Below are positions 51,717 through 59,819 of a stretch of DNA of 64,000 bases, one piece after another; position 1 is the stretch's first letter, and each line of letters opens with the position of its first letter. The position numbers and the translations under genes were made by a program. This DNA is from Geomobilimonas luticola (GTDB taxonomy: Bacteria; Desulfobacterota; Desulfuromonadia; Geobacterales; Geobacteraceae): NCBI RefSeq assembly GCF_018476905.1, contig NZ_JAHCVK010000005.1, positions 1-64,000 on the forward strand. Reading direction: 5' to 3'. The notes under the pieces were generated by a model, which was not told the DNA's origin, searched no databases, and saw nothing but the letters and a program-made list of their open reading frames with translations.

Positions 51717-53609
51717 CTATCTGCCCGGCAGTTCCCGACGATGCATGGGCTGCTGGGGGCGGGATGGTGCAGGAGTCTCCTGGCGCTGGACAGCCGGTCG
51801 TTCCGCAGCCGGCAACTGGGCAGGGGCCGATGCCGGGCGTGAAGGGCGCTGAACCTCGGGCCGGACGGCGGCCGGTGCCGGAGGTGCCGCAGAACCTGCG
51901 CCAGGAAGTGGCTCCTGCCAGCGTGGTTCGCGGGGTGCCCCCCGTTCCGGCCGCGGTGTCAGTTTCTGCGACCCGCCGCGCACCTGGGGCGGGGCTTGGC
52001 GTGGCGCCTCCTGCTGACGGGGCTTCTCCGGCTTAACGGATTGCGGGACAGGTGCAGGTGCAGGAGTTGTTCTGGCCGCAGGGGGAGCAGGGGGAGCAGT
52101 GGGAGCAGGCTGAACTGCCGGTGCCGCCGGTTGGACCGAGGGGGGAGCGGGCTGCTGCCGTTCGCTTCGTGGTGTGGCCCTGCCTCCCTTGACCGGCTGC
52201 TGTGTCGGCAGGGCCGGATGCCGTTCGCGGATCATGGGTTGGGGCTCGTTCCGCTTCCTGACCGGCATTTCCGCTGCGGGACGTCCCCCCTTGAAGGCTG
52301 ATCCCTTCTCTTCCCGCACCAGACTCCTCTCCTGCCTGATTTCATTGACGCTTATACGCCTGACCCTCTCCGGGGGACGTTTTGCTGCCGGGATGTCCCT
52401 GATGACCGGCATGCTGGTGGCCCGGGTCGGCCTGATGACGGGGGGGCCAGCCTCTATGTTTGTCGCGCGGAACAGGTTTCCCCTGACCCTGACCGGTTCT
52501 TTCCGGCCGGTCTGGAACGTGGTGCGGTTCACCACCGTGACGCCGTTGCGCGCGTTGATGTTCCGGTACTTCTGGACGACGGTCCGGTTGATGGTGGTGA
52601 TGTTGGCGCTCCATGGTCCGTAGTAGCCACGGCCGTAGTAGATTTCACCAGGAGCCAGCGGCACCCAGCCGACGTAGGTCGGCGTGTGGACCCACCCCAC
52701 GTAACCCGGCCCCCAGTAGACCGCGCCGATGGAGGGAGGAACCCAGCACCATCCCACGTTGGCCACGAAGGACCACCTGCCGTAATGGTAGGGGGCCCAG
52801 CCCCACGGTTCGTAGGATATCCAGACATAGTCCGCGCCGCGCCAGACCCAGCGGCCGACCTGGTAGGGGGCCCAGCTGACGGCGACGTTGAGGGGGGTCC
52901 AGCAGTAACCGTAGTCGGTGACATACACCCATCGCCCGTAGTCGTCCAGGTCATGGCTGTAGTCGTCCAGCTCCTCGGGGACGTAGCGCAGGCTCCGGTT
53001 GGACTGGGCGAGCTTGCGGTCACGCTCCCGGTTCCAGTTTTCCCACTGGTCCGGCGGGGGGAGGGGGGATATCTCCGCCGCCATGTCGGCTCCGAGGTGG
53101 AGGGTGGTGCCCGCCTCGATTCTGGTTGTCCCTTCCCTGCTCTCGGCAGCGGCGTACCCCTTGATGACCGCCACGTCGGTGCTGCCGTCCTGCATCACGT
53201 CGACCATCAGGAGGGTGTTGTCGTAGCATCTGACGGACGACAGGGGGGTGTCGATCTGGATCTGGTCGATTCCCCCCTTGCGGTTGTTGACATAGGCGTG
53301 GCCGCCGTTCAGGTAGAACTGGAACGCCTCCTCCTGGAACTGCACGAGGTCGAACGCCGTGGCCGAACCGAGGCGGATATAGATACCTCCCCGGAGTTGG
53401 ATCTCGGTCCGGGCCCCTTCCGGCACCCAGATCCGGTCCCCTTCCTGGAGGGGCATGTTGATGGAGGCGGCGACCCAGTCCTGGGTGTCGCTGGTATAGA
53501 TCTGGACGTCCCCCTTGATCAGGCTTATCCGCGCCTGGCCCAGGTCGGCGGCGTATGCGGCCCCCGGCAGGAGCGACAGGAGCACGACCAGCAGACGTAG
53601 CATCTTCAT
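51717..53609 (-). CDS. Exported FecR-domain / DUF6600 protein
   Basis: 630 residues from ATG 53609 with GGGAGGG 5 bases upstream. Signal peptide at 1-21. A FecR-like domain follows (GDVQIYTSDTQDWVAASINMPLQEGDRIW). A middle part is rich in W-x-P-Y-x-x-G-x-W repeats (WAPYQVGRWVW, WAPYHYGRW, WVPPSIGAVYWGPGYVGW). From about residue 420 a disordered tail is very rich in P, R, A and Q. Such proteins are thought to be envelope-associated; the function is unknown. Confidence 0.82.
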   Translation of the reverse strand: MKMLRLLVVLLSLLPGAAYAADLGQARISLIKGDVQIYTSDTQDWVAASINMPLQEGDRIWVPEGARTEIQLRGGIYIRLGSATAFDLVQFQEEAFQFYLNGGHAYVNNRKGGIDQIQIDTPLSSVRCYDNTLLMVDVMQDGSTDVAVIKGYAAAESREGTTRIEAGTTLHLGADMAAEISPLPPPDQWENWNRERDRKLAQSNRSLRYVPEELDDYSHDLDDYGRWVYVTDYGYCWTPLNVAVSWAPYQVGRWVWRGADYVWISYEPWGWAPYHYGRWSFVANVGWCWVPPSIGAVYWGPGYVGWVHTPTYVGWVPLAPGEIYYGRGYYGPWSANITTINRTVVQKYRNINARNGVTVVNRTTFQTGRKEPVRVRGNLFRATNIEAGPPVIRPTRATSMPVIRDIPAAKRPPERVRRISVNEIRQERSLVREEKGSAFKGGRPAAEMPVRKRNEPQPMIRERHPALPTQQPVKGGRATPRSERQQPAPPSVQPAAPAVQPAPTAPPAPPAARTTPAPAPVPQSVKPEKPRQQEAPRQAPPQVRGGSQKLTPRPERGAPREPRWQEPLPGAGSAAPPAPAAVRPEVQRPSRPASAPAQLPAAERPAVQRQETPAPSRPQQPMHRRELPGR

Positions 53610-53645
53610 GATTTCCCTCCCTGACTTTGGTGGTGATATCCGTAC

Positions 53646-53673
53646 ATTGTAGCTCAGGTGGGAGAGAAGTAAA
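53646..53673 (-). promoter_or_regulatory. Candidate promoter of the FecR-domain gene
   Basis: On the minus strand, TTTACT (53673-53668) and TACAAT (53651-53646) are separated by 16 bp, 36 bases before the start codon. Confidence 0.42.
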
Positions 53674-53761
53674 TTAATGCTCCTCCCTCCCTCCCGTTTT
53701 CTGGTATCCTTAGTCGTGCGGTCGGCACGCGATCCCAATTAACCTGCTCCGGACCTATCCC

Positions 53762-55825
53762 ATGGACCAGCCATCCCTTCAATCCATCCGCAACATCGGC
53801 ATCATCTCCCACATCGACGCCGGCAAGACCACGGTGTCGGAACGGATCCTCTTCTACAGCGGTGAGACCCACAAGATGGGGGAGGTGCACGAGGGGCTGG
53901 CGGTGATGGACTGGATGCCCCAGGAACAGGAGCGGGGGATCACCATTACCGCCACCGCCACCAGTTGCCGCTGGCGGGAGTGCTGGATCAACCTGATCGA
54001 TACCCCCGGCCACATCGACTTCACCATCGAGGTGGAACGGGCGCTGCGGGTGCTGGACGGGGCGGTCGCCATCTTCAGCGCCGTGGAGGGGGTCCAGCCC
54101 CAGAGCGAGTCGGTCTGGCGCCAGGCCGACCGTTACCGGGTCCCCCGCATCTGCTTCATCAACAAGCTCGACCGGGTCGGCGCCGACTACCGGGCTGTCC
54201 TCGGGCAGATGGGGAAGCGGCTCAACGCCCGCCTCCTCCTCCTCCAGCTTCCCGTCGGAAACGAGACCGGTTTCCGGGGGGTGATCGACCTCCTCTCCCA
54301 GGAACTCCTCTCCTTTACCGATGCCGACCAGGGGAAGACCGTGCTGCGGGAGCCGATCCCCTCCGATCTCGCGGAAGAGTCCCGCGCGGCCCGGGACGAA
54401 CTGGTGGAGGCGGCGGCCGACTTCGACGATACCATCCTGGCCGATTACCTGGCCGGTGCCCAGGTGACGGCGGAGCGCCTCAAGGGTGCCGTCCGGCGGG
54501 GAACGCTGGAGTGTCGGCTGTTCCCGGTGTTTCTCGGCTCGGCCCTGCGCAACAAGGGGGTGCAGTCCCTGCTCGACGGGGTGGCCGACTACCTGCCGTC
54601 CCCCCTTGATCTGCCCCCCGTCCCTGCCCATCGGCCGACGGCGGGGGAGCGTGAGCTGCTGGCCTGCGATCCCCAGGCCCCCTTCTGCGCGCTCGCCTTC
54701 AAGGTCCTTGCCGATGAAGGGCGTAAGCTTACCTGGCTGCGCATCTATTCCGGCACGCTCAAGGCCGGCATGGCGCTGTTCAACAGTTCCCAGGGATGCT
54801 TCGAGAAGGCCGCCCGCCTGTTCCGGATGCACGCCCACAAACGTGAACAGCTGGAGACGGCCCGGGCCGGCGATATCGTGGCGGTGACAGGCCTCAAAGC
54901 GGCCCTGACCGGCGATACCCTCTGTACCCCCGACCACCAACTGGCCCTGGAGGGGCTGACCGTTCCCGAGCCGGTGGTATCCCTGGCGGTGGAGCCGCGG
55001 GGGACCGAGGACAAGGAGAAACTCCCCCCGGCCCTGGAAAAGCTGCAGTGGGAAGATCCCACCTTCCGGGTCCATGAGGATGCCGAAACCGGCCAGACGA
55101 TCCTTACCGGCATGGGGGAACTGCACCTGGAGATCGTCACCGACAGGCTGGAGCGGGAGTTCGGGGTGGGGGTCAAGACCGGCCGTCCCCAGGTGGTCTA
55201 CCGGGAGACCCTGACGAGGATGGTCGAGCGGCGCGAGGTGTTCCGCCGGGAATTCGAGGGTAAGGTGCAGGGTGGGGAGGTGCTGCTCCGGTTGACCCCC
55301 CTGGCGCGGGGTGAGGGGGTGCGGGTCGTGTTCTCACTTCCTCCGGAAGCGGTGGTGGCGAAGGAGTTGCGGAGCGCCCTGATGGACAGCCTCACCCAGG
55401 GCTGCGCCGCCGGCTGTCTGACCGGCTATCCCCTCACCGACCTGGAAGTGCGGGTTCTGGAAGCCCCCGTCGAGCCGGGGGTTACCACCGAGCAGGGGAT
55501 GCGGGCTGCCGCCCAGCGGGGCTTGGTGATGTCCGCCCGGGAGGGTGGACCGGCTCTGCTGGAGCCGGTCATGGCGCTGGAGATCGTTTTCCCCCTCGAC
55601 TGTTCCGGCAGGGTACTCGGCTCCCTCCAGCAGAAGCGGGGTCGGGTGGAGGGGCTCCAGACCCACGGGGAGATCGAGACCGTCCGGGCGCTGGTCCCCC
55701 TGGCCGAGATGTTCGGCTACATGACCGAGTTGCGGAGCGCCACCCGGGGCCGGGGCACCTTCACCATGGAGTTCGCCCGCTTCGAACCGGCGCCGGCCGA
55801 CGTACAGCGGCGGTTCGGTCTGTAG
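53762..55825 (+). CDS. Elongation factor G paralogue (EF-G2-like)
   Basis: 687 residues. Translational GTPase motifs: G1 [10 protein letters not shown]2 in [11 protein letters not shown]3 DTPGHIDF, G4 NKLDR. Domains II-V are complete ([14 protein letters not shown] in domain III; AMFGY-like [20 protein letters not shown] near the end). G1 has [12 protein letters not shown] instead of the [12 protein letters not shown] of canonical EF-G, and the gene stands alone, away from rpsL/rpsG/tuf. It is therefore probably a secondary EF-G, not the housekeeping copy. The ribosome site is weak. Confidence 0.88.
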   Translation: MDQPSLQSIRNIGIISHIDAGKTTVSERILFYSGETHKMGEVHEGLAVMDWMPQEQERGITITATATSCRWRECWINLIDTPGHIDFTIEVERALRVLDGAVAIFSAVEGVQPQSESVWRQADRYRVPRICFINKLDRVGADYRAVLGQMGKRLNARLLLLQLPVGNETGFRGVIDLLSQELLSFTDADQGKTVLREPIPSDLAEESRAARDELVEAAADFDDTILADYLAGAQVTAERLKGAVRRGTLECRLFPVFLGSALRNKGVQSLLDGVADYLPSPLDLPPVPAHRPTAGERELLACDPQAPFCALAFKVLADEGRKLTWLRIYSGTLKAGMALFNSSQGCFEKAARLFRMHAHKREQLETARAGDIVAVTGLKAALTGDTLCTPDHQLALEGLTVPEPVVSLAVEPRGTEDKEKLPPALEKLQWEDPTFRVHEDAETGQTILTGMGELHLEIVTDRLEREFGVGVKTGRPQVVYRETLTRMVERREVFRREFEGKVQGGEVLLRLTPLARGEGVRVVFSLPPEAVVAKELRSALMDSLTQGCAAGCLTGYPLTDLEVRVLEAPVEPGVTTEQGMRAAAQRGLVMSAREGGPALLEPVMALEIVFPLDCSGRVLGSLQQKRGRVEGLQTHGEIETVRALVPLAEMFGYMTELRSATRGRGTFTMEFARFEPAPADVQRRFGL

Positions 55826-55844
55826 AAAACGATGTGCAGCAGAT

Positions 55845-55882
55845 AAAAAAACCGGGATACTCGCGAGAGCTCCCGGTTTTTT
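55845..55882. terminator. Bidirectional terminator
   Basis: AAAAAACCGGGA pairs with TCCCGGTTTTTT around a 13-base loop; both flanks have the required A/T runs. It ends the EF-G gene (+) and the small zinc-ribbon gene (-). Confidence 0.9.
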
Positions 55883-55908
55883 CGTTGCCTCTTTTTTCAG
55901 AGTTGCTG

Positions 55909-56115
55909 TTACGCGGCAAAACAGTACGTATCCTCTTCGGCACAGTCGGCGGTGGTTTCCAGAAACGTGGAATCCTCGATGACTTTGGATATGCCGTGAT
56001 TGACGGACCACGTCGTCTCGCACACGTGGCACGTGTTGATGTTTTCGGCGAAATCATCCGTATGCAGGTTGATGCCAGCATACTCCCCGTGGGTCTTGCA
56101 AACCGGGCACTTCAT
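55909..56115 (-). CDS. Small zinc-ribbon-like protein
   Basis: 68 residues from ATG 56115, with AGGAG 7 bases upstream. Two CxxC pairs (MKCPVCKTHG at 2-8 and CHVCETTW at about 29-36) suggest one zinc site; two further cysteines lie near the acidic C-terminus (ADCAEEDTYCF). Family not recognised. It has its own good promoter and terminator, so it is a genuine small gene. Confidence 0.75.
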   Translation of the reverse strand: MKCPVCKTHGEYAGINLHTDDFAENINTCHVCETTWSVNHGISKVIEDSTFLETTADCAEEDTYCFAA

Positions 56116-56153
56116 TGCTCTACTCCTTTTATTCATAGCTTGATTTTAGTTAG

Positions 56154-56182
56154 ACTATAATCTGTTGTTGAGTAAAAGGCAA
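56154..56182 (-). promoter_or_regulatory. Promoter of the small zinc-ribbon gene
   Basis: On the minus strand, TTGCCT (56182-56177), a 17-bp spacer and TATAGT (56159-56154), about 40 bases upstream of the start. Confidence 0.62.
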
Positions 56183-56408
56183 GGGTTAATTTGAAAAAAA
56201 TCAAATAAATTGAAATGTTACAGATGTATTGCGTTGTCAGTCAGACCGCTTTTTGTTTTTTGTTGATGCTAAAAATTTATCAAAACTATAACTGGCTGTA
56301 ATGTTTGTTTTATTGTGGCAATAACAGAGTTCTATGTTTTTGCCGGGAGGTCGGCGGACTGGGCGGATTGTTTTGTCACAGATGTTCTGCGGAATGGCGA
56401 TGAACGCT
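56183..56408. other. AT-rich intergenic region with no gene
   Basis: Between the promoter above and the 3' end of the hydrolase gene. It is AT-rich, with runs of T and A, and contains no ORF, hairpin or repeat that I can support. Confidence 0.6.
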
Positions 56409-57209
56409 TTATGTCCGGGGGAGTGAGGCCAGAAAATCCAGGACCGGGGCGTTGAACGCCTTCACGTCCTCCAGGTTGGCCAGGTGGCCGGTTTCCGGGA
56501 TGATGGCGAGCCGGCAGCCGGGGATGCCGGCGGCGATGGCACTGCTCGTCGCGGGGGGGGCGGCCTGGTCCTCCGCGGCGCCGATGGCCAGGGCGGGAAG
56601 ATGAAAGCTACCGAGGAGCGGGGAATAGTCCTTCCGCTCGCGCATGGCGAGAAGCCCCCCCGCCAGGCCGACGGTGGCGTTTCCGACCATCCAGCCGTAC
56701 ACCTCTTCCACGAGCTTGGGGCGTTCCTCGGGGGTGCCGGGGGCGAAGAGGAGCTTTTCGAAGGAGTCGGCAACCACGTGGGGGCCGAACTTCCGGACGT
56801 CGTTGGCGAGTTGCAGCCGCCGGGCCTTCCCCGCCTCGTCGTCGGCGGTGGCGCGGGTGGTGATGAACAGCGCTCCTCTGACCCGCTCGGGGTAGCGCTC
56901 CAGCAGGTTGAAGAGGACGTATCCCCCCATGGACATCCCGCCGATGACCGCCTTCTCCACTTCCAGATGGTCCATCAGCCCTATCAGGTCGTCGGCGTAC
57001 AGTTCCATGCTGTAGGGGCCGTCCGGTGCGTCGCTCTCGCCGAAGCCGCGCAGGTCGGGTGCGATGACCCGGTAGCCGGCCAGCGGCAGTTTGTTCCACT
57101 GGGGGCGCCACATCTTGCGGCAGAGGGGGAAGCCGTGGATGAGGATGACTGCCGGACCGCTGCCGGCGTCTTCGTAGGCGAGGTCGATACCGTTGATGAG
57201 GGCGTTCAT
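56409..57209 (-). CDS. Alpha/beta hydrolase
   Basis: 266 residues from ATG 57209 with AAGGAG 8 bases upstream. Oxyanion motif HGFPLCRKMW at 25-34, nucleophile S93 in GGMSMGGY, and the catalytic histidine in PETGHLANLE near the end. It resembles 3-oxoadipate enol-lactonase-like hydrolases, but nothing in the context supports that substrate. Its start lies 10 bp from the end of the YkgJ gene, so the two form an operon. Confidence 0.85.
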   Translation of the reverse strand: MNALINGIDLAYEDAGSGPAVILIHGFPLCRKMWRPQWNKLPLAGYRVIAPDLRGFGESDAPDGPYSMELYADDLIGLMDHLEVEKAVIGGMSMGGYVLFNLLERYPERVRGALFITTRATADDEAGKARRLQLANDVRKFGPHVVADSFEKLLFAPGTPEERPKLVEEVYGWMVGNATVGLAGGLLAMRERKDYSPLLGSFHLPALAIGAAEDQAAPPATSSAIAAGIPGCRLAIIPETGHLANLEDVKAFNAPVLDFLASLPRT

Positions 57210-57219
57210 GGTGGGCTCC

Positions 57220-57768
57220 TTACAGTTCCAGCAGCAGCGCTTCGGCGATGGTGTACCGCTCCCTGTCGGCGCGCCCAGCCGGGAAATACTCACGGCAGAA
57301 CAGGGCATCCACCGCCACGAGGGCGGTATTGAGCCGTTCCAGGTCGATGACGGCGCTGCCGGGAAGATTGGTCACCCCCCTGAAGTTCTCCGGACAGAAA
57401 TCGACCCGGGGGGTGCCGTCCAGCCGGGTAAGCAGGGGGAGACCGTGGGTGCGGCAGATAAGGGGGCGGGCGGCGTAGAGGAGGCAGCGTTCGTCCATGA
57501 GCAGGGGGCACGGGCCGTCCGGTGCCGACTGTCGTGCCCGGTTGCGGATCATGTCGGCCAAATCGGGGGGAAGCCCGTGCAGTGCCACGGCGAGGGCCAC
57601 GGCTTCCACCGGCAGAAGGGTCAGGTGCCGGCAGCATCCGGCGCATCCGGCCCGGCAGACGATCTCTTCGGGGAATTTCTCGCCGATGCCGGCGCACAGC
57701 TCGTCTACCCGGCAGATCAGATCCCGGTAGTTTTTCAGCAGGTCATGGGGTGACGGGGTTGTCTCCAT
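57220..57768 (-). CDS. YkgJ-family cysteine cluster protein
   Basis: 182 residues from ATG 57768; no convincing ribosome site, so the start is uncertain. The cluster signature is CRAGCAGCCRHLTLLPVEA, followed by CPLL, RCLLYAARPLICRTHG and a later C. These cysteines are presumed to bind zinc or an Fe-S cluster. Function unknown. It precedes the alpha/beta hydrolase gene in the same unit. Confidence 0.82.
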   Translation of the reverse strand: METTPSPHDLLKNYRDLICRVDELCAGIGEKFPEEIVCRAGCAGCCRHLTLLPVEAVALAVALHGLPPDLADMIRNRARQSAPDGPCPLLMDERCLLYAARPLICRTHGLPLLTRLDGTPRVDFCPENFRGVTNLPGSAVIDLERLNTALVAVDALFCREYFPAGRADRERYTIAEALLLEL

Positions 57769-57832
57769 GGCTGCAGGATAACCGCAAACCGGGCAGCAGG
57801 TCAAGGGGGTGGGCGTCTCCGGCAGGCGGTGC

Positions 57833-57861
57833 TTGCCAATAGCCGCCGGTATCGGTATAGT
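57833..57861 (+). promoter_or_regulatory. Promoter of the PilZ gene
   Basis: TTGCCA (57833-57838), a 17-bp spacer and TATAGT (57856-57861), about 30 bases before the start. Confidence 0.62.
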
Positions 57862-57889
57862 GTTCAAAAACCACGGACAGGGGGATGGT

Positions 57890-58252
57890 ATGACGGAGAT
57901 GAGACGCTTCAGCCGCGTGAACTTCGATGCGGAGAGTTTCGTGGAGTTCGGCGGGGTCCGCGGGGAGGCCCACCTTATGGACATTTCCCTCAGGGGGGCG
58001 CTGATCGCCGCCGGCGACCACCCCTCCGTCAAGCTCGGCGACCCCTGCAAGCTCACCATCCACCTGGACGGCAGCAACGTCGTGCTCAGGTTCGAGGCCC
58101 AGGTGGTGCACATGGAGGATGATGCCATCGGCGTGAAGTTCGTGCGGGAGGACCTGGACACCATGATCCACCTGCGCAAGCTGATGGAGTACAACACCGC
58201 CGATCCCGACGAAATCCGCAAGGAGCTGGGGTTCCTGATCGATGCCCCCTGA
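57890..58252 (+). CDS. PilZ-domain c-di-GMP receptor
   Basis: 120 residues from ATG 57890 with AGGGGG upstream. Single PilZ domain: the RxxxR element is RRFSRVNF, the D/NxSxxG element MDISLRGALI. Both c-di-GMP contacts are intact. With no partner domain it acts through protein contacts. It has its own promoter and terminator. The integrative element begins 3 bp past the terminator. Confidence 0.9.
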   Translation: MTEMRRFSRVNFDAESFVEFGGVRGEAHLMDISLRGALIAAGDHPSVKLGDPCKLTIHLDGSNVVLRFEAQVVHMEDDAIGVKFVREDLDTMIHLRKLMEYNTADPDEIRKELGFLIDAP

Positions 58253-58273
58253 AAGGAAAAGAACGGGAAAAGT

Positions 58274-58308
58274 AAAGGGTCGTTCCCGGAGGGAAACGAC
58301 CCTTTTTT
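58274..58308 (+). terminator. Terminator of the PilZ gene
   Basis: AAAGGGTCGTTCCC pairs with GGGAAACGACCCTTT (one mismatch) around GGA, followed by a T-run. Confidence 0.92.
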
Positions 58309-58310
58309 CG

Positions 58311-58355
58311 TGGAGCCGATGAGCGGATTTGAACCGCTGACCTGCTGATTACGAA
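58311..58355. repeat. attL: 45-bp direct repeat of the tRNA-Thr 3' part
   Basis: Identical at all 45 positions to 60932-60976. It covers the CCA end, acceptor strand, T arm and anticodon region up to the loop. As a lone fragment it cannot form a tRNA, so it is the far attachment site. Confidence 0.96.
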
Positions 58356-58474
58356 ACCTGTCTATGATGTATTCAATGGAATGTATTTTGTCCTAAGTAG
58401 TGATAAATTTAGGCATATTTACAAATTAACCTTTAACAGTTTAGCAAACTTTACCCTTTGTCCCTGAGCATTTA

Positions 58475-58494
58475 GTTCACAATTGGTTCACAAT
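58475..58494 (+). promoter_or_regulatory. Candidate left arm-type integrase sites
   Basis: GTTCACAAT occurs twice in direct orientation with an 11-bp period (58475-58483, 58486-58494). Related pairs lie at 59472-59492 and 60866-60885. Confidence 0.6.
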
Positions 58495-58496
58495 CA

Positions 58497-58530
58497 AGGC
58501 AGACGGATTGATTCCGATCTGCCTTTTTTT
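58497..58530 (+). terminator. Terminator inside the left end of the element
   Basis: AGGCAGA pairs with TCTGCCT, extended by GGA/TCC, followed by seven Ts. On the + strand no element gene precedes it in the integrated form. In the circle it lies just downstream of the integrase gene. Confidence 0.85.
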
Positions 58531-58564
58531 AACTGTTAAACCCAAATATTTGTAAGTTAACAAT

Positions 58565-58987
58565 TTAAGCATTTTGTCCGTCATTGTAATTTGCTTTAAG
58601 AGAATTTTTTCTATATTCTAATTCGACAATTCCATCTTGTTTATTCTGTTTTAATCCCGATTTGATAATTAATAATGTGCTAACCGGCCCCATAAAAACA
58701 CTTAATATTAGTGAACTGCAAAAAGTTTGGCATATTAATGATGTCGTAAGTTCCTTGCTTTCTACAATAACGAGTCTATCAAGATTAAACCGCATGCTAT
58801 CAGCACATCCCAAGACAACAGATGTTATGTATAACGAGACTAGATAATTTTTGTAATTCAACTGTATGATTTCCAAAATAGTAATGTATGAAAACAAGGA
58901 TATTGCAGACATGATATACAAAATAACACCAATGCCAAACACAAGCGTGATAATACCCCAAAATGATTCGTAGATTTTTTCCATCAT
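58565..58987 (-). CDS. Small membrane protein of the integrative element
   Basis: 140 residues with AGGAGG 5-8 bases before the ATGs at 58987/58984. Three hydrophobic segments at about 8-40, 48-65 and 84-108, then a charged C-terminus (KQNKQDGIVELEYRKNS). AT-rich. No family recognised. It is the only gene on the element without a recombination role, so it is the candidate cargo or maintenance gene. Confidence 0.75.
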   Translation of the reverse strand: MMEKIYESFWGIITLVFGIGVILYIMSAISLFSYITILEIIQLNYKNYLVSLYITSVVLGCADSMRFNLDRLVIVESKELTTSLICQTFCSSLILSVFMGPVSTLLIIKSGLKQNKQDGIVELEYRKNSLKANYNDGQNA

Positions 58988-59471
58988 TTTAACCTCCTTA
59001 ATAAATCGGTATGAAAGTTAACCAAATGGTTACAGTTCATGCATCAACATCAGGAGTTTTGTCCTATCTCACACGCAATCTACAGTAAGTGTGACCCTTG
59101 AATCTGTTCTTGCTGGCAGATTGGATTCTTGTAATCTATAAATGTTTATGGCGTATTGCAAGCAATAAAGTGACCCCGGCGATGCATTTTGCCGTGATCT
59201 GAGGTAACGTCTTAGGATTTCTGGCGTCGACCAATGCCCTTTTATTTTGGCTGTGGAAAATGTCAATAGCTCGATCTTCCCCATATCAAACTAGGCAATG
59301 TTTTGAAATTCCGCCAGTCAACCATTGATCGCTGGATTGAATCCCTCTCTAGGCCAGAAAGTAGTACCCCTCCCTCTACCTTCGTCAAACGACTCCGAAA
59401 GCATTCGCACTCTTGATGTTAAATCAAGTGACATTCTAAATTCACTCTATATAAACAGCCAGTTAAAAGCT
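58988..59471. other. Element intergenic region, no supported gene
   Basis: About 480 AT-rich bases between the membrane protein and the regulator promoter. A 71-codon frame on the minus strand (59284-59069) has no ribosome site and no recognisable sequence. The stretch may hold the membrane-gene promoter and binding sites. Confidence 0.55.
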
Positions 59472-59492
59472 GTTGTGAAGTGAATTGTGAAC
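59472..59492 (-). promoter_or_regulatory. Internal copy of the candidate integrase/regulator sites
   Basis: On the minus strand GTTCACAAT (59492-59484, perfect) and CTTCACAAC (59480-59472) with a 12-bp period, just upstream of the regulator promoter. Confidence 0.5.
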
Positions 59493-59499
59493 CATTCAC
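59487..59499. promoter_or_regulatory. Palindrome upstream of the regulator promoter
   Basis: GTGAA-CCA-TTCAC is palindromic apart from its centre and overlaps the internal TTCACAAT copy. Possible operator. Confidence 0.45.
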
Positions 59500-59503
59500 C
59501 CCC

Positions 59504-59532
59504 TTGCAATATTCAACTGAGTTGAGTATACT
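59504..59532 (+). promoter_or_regulatory. Promoter of the HTH-integrase operon
   Basis: TTGCAA (59504-59509), exactly 17 bp, TATACT (59527-59532). Transcription would begin near 59540, about 37 bases before ATG 59577. Confidence 0.75.
59513..59525. promoter_or_regulatory. Candidate operator inside the promoter
   Basis: TCAACT-G-AGTTGA is a perfect 13-bp palindrome lying wholly between the -35 and -10 boxes. A bound protein there would block the promoter. Confidence 0.6.
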
Positions 59533-59576
59533 TATCCCGTGAACTGAATGCCTACGGGATGAAGGGAGGTGAACTA

Positions 59577-59819
59577 ATGAAATGGACCCCAGCGGCAATC
59601 AAAGATTTTCAAATCAGGCATGGTCTAAAGGCGGTAGACGCAGCGGATATGCTCGGAATAACCCAAGCCCATTTTTTCTATCTGATCAAAGGCGAAAGGG
59701 AGCCAAGCAATATTTTGTGCAAGCTATTAGACTGTCTGGATGAAAAGTTGATTGCCGCGAGGCCAGAAATGGAGACCCGTAATGGCGCGTCAATCGAAAG
59801 GGATTTACAAGAGGGGTAA
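59577..59819 (+). CDS. Small HTH regulator (possible repressor/excisionase)
   Basis: 80 residues from ATG 59577, with GGGAGGT 8 bases upstream. A single XRE-like helix-turn-helix fills residues 5-60 (FQIRHGLKAVDAADMLGITQAHFFYLIKGEREPS). The end overlaps the integrase gene by 38 bp in another frame, so the two are translationally coupled. It probably controls its own promoter through the palindrome there, and may also direct excision. Confidence 0.82.
   Translation: MKWTPAAIKDFQIRHGLKAVDAADMLGITQAHFFYLIKGEREPSNILCKLLDCLDEKLIAARPEMETRNGASIERDLQEG

Noticed and set aside
59069-59284. 71-codon ORF on the minus strand within the integrative element
   Set aside because: No ribosome binding site and no recognisable features; AT-rich spacer more likely.
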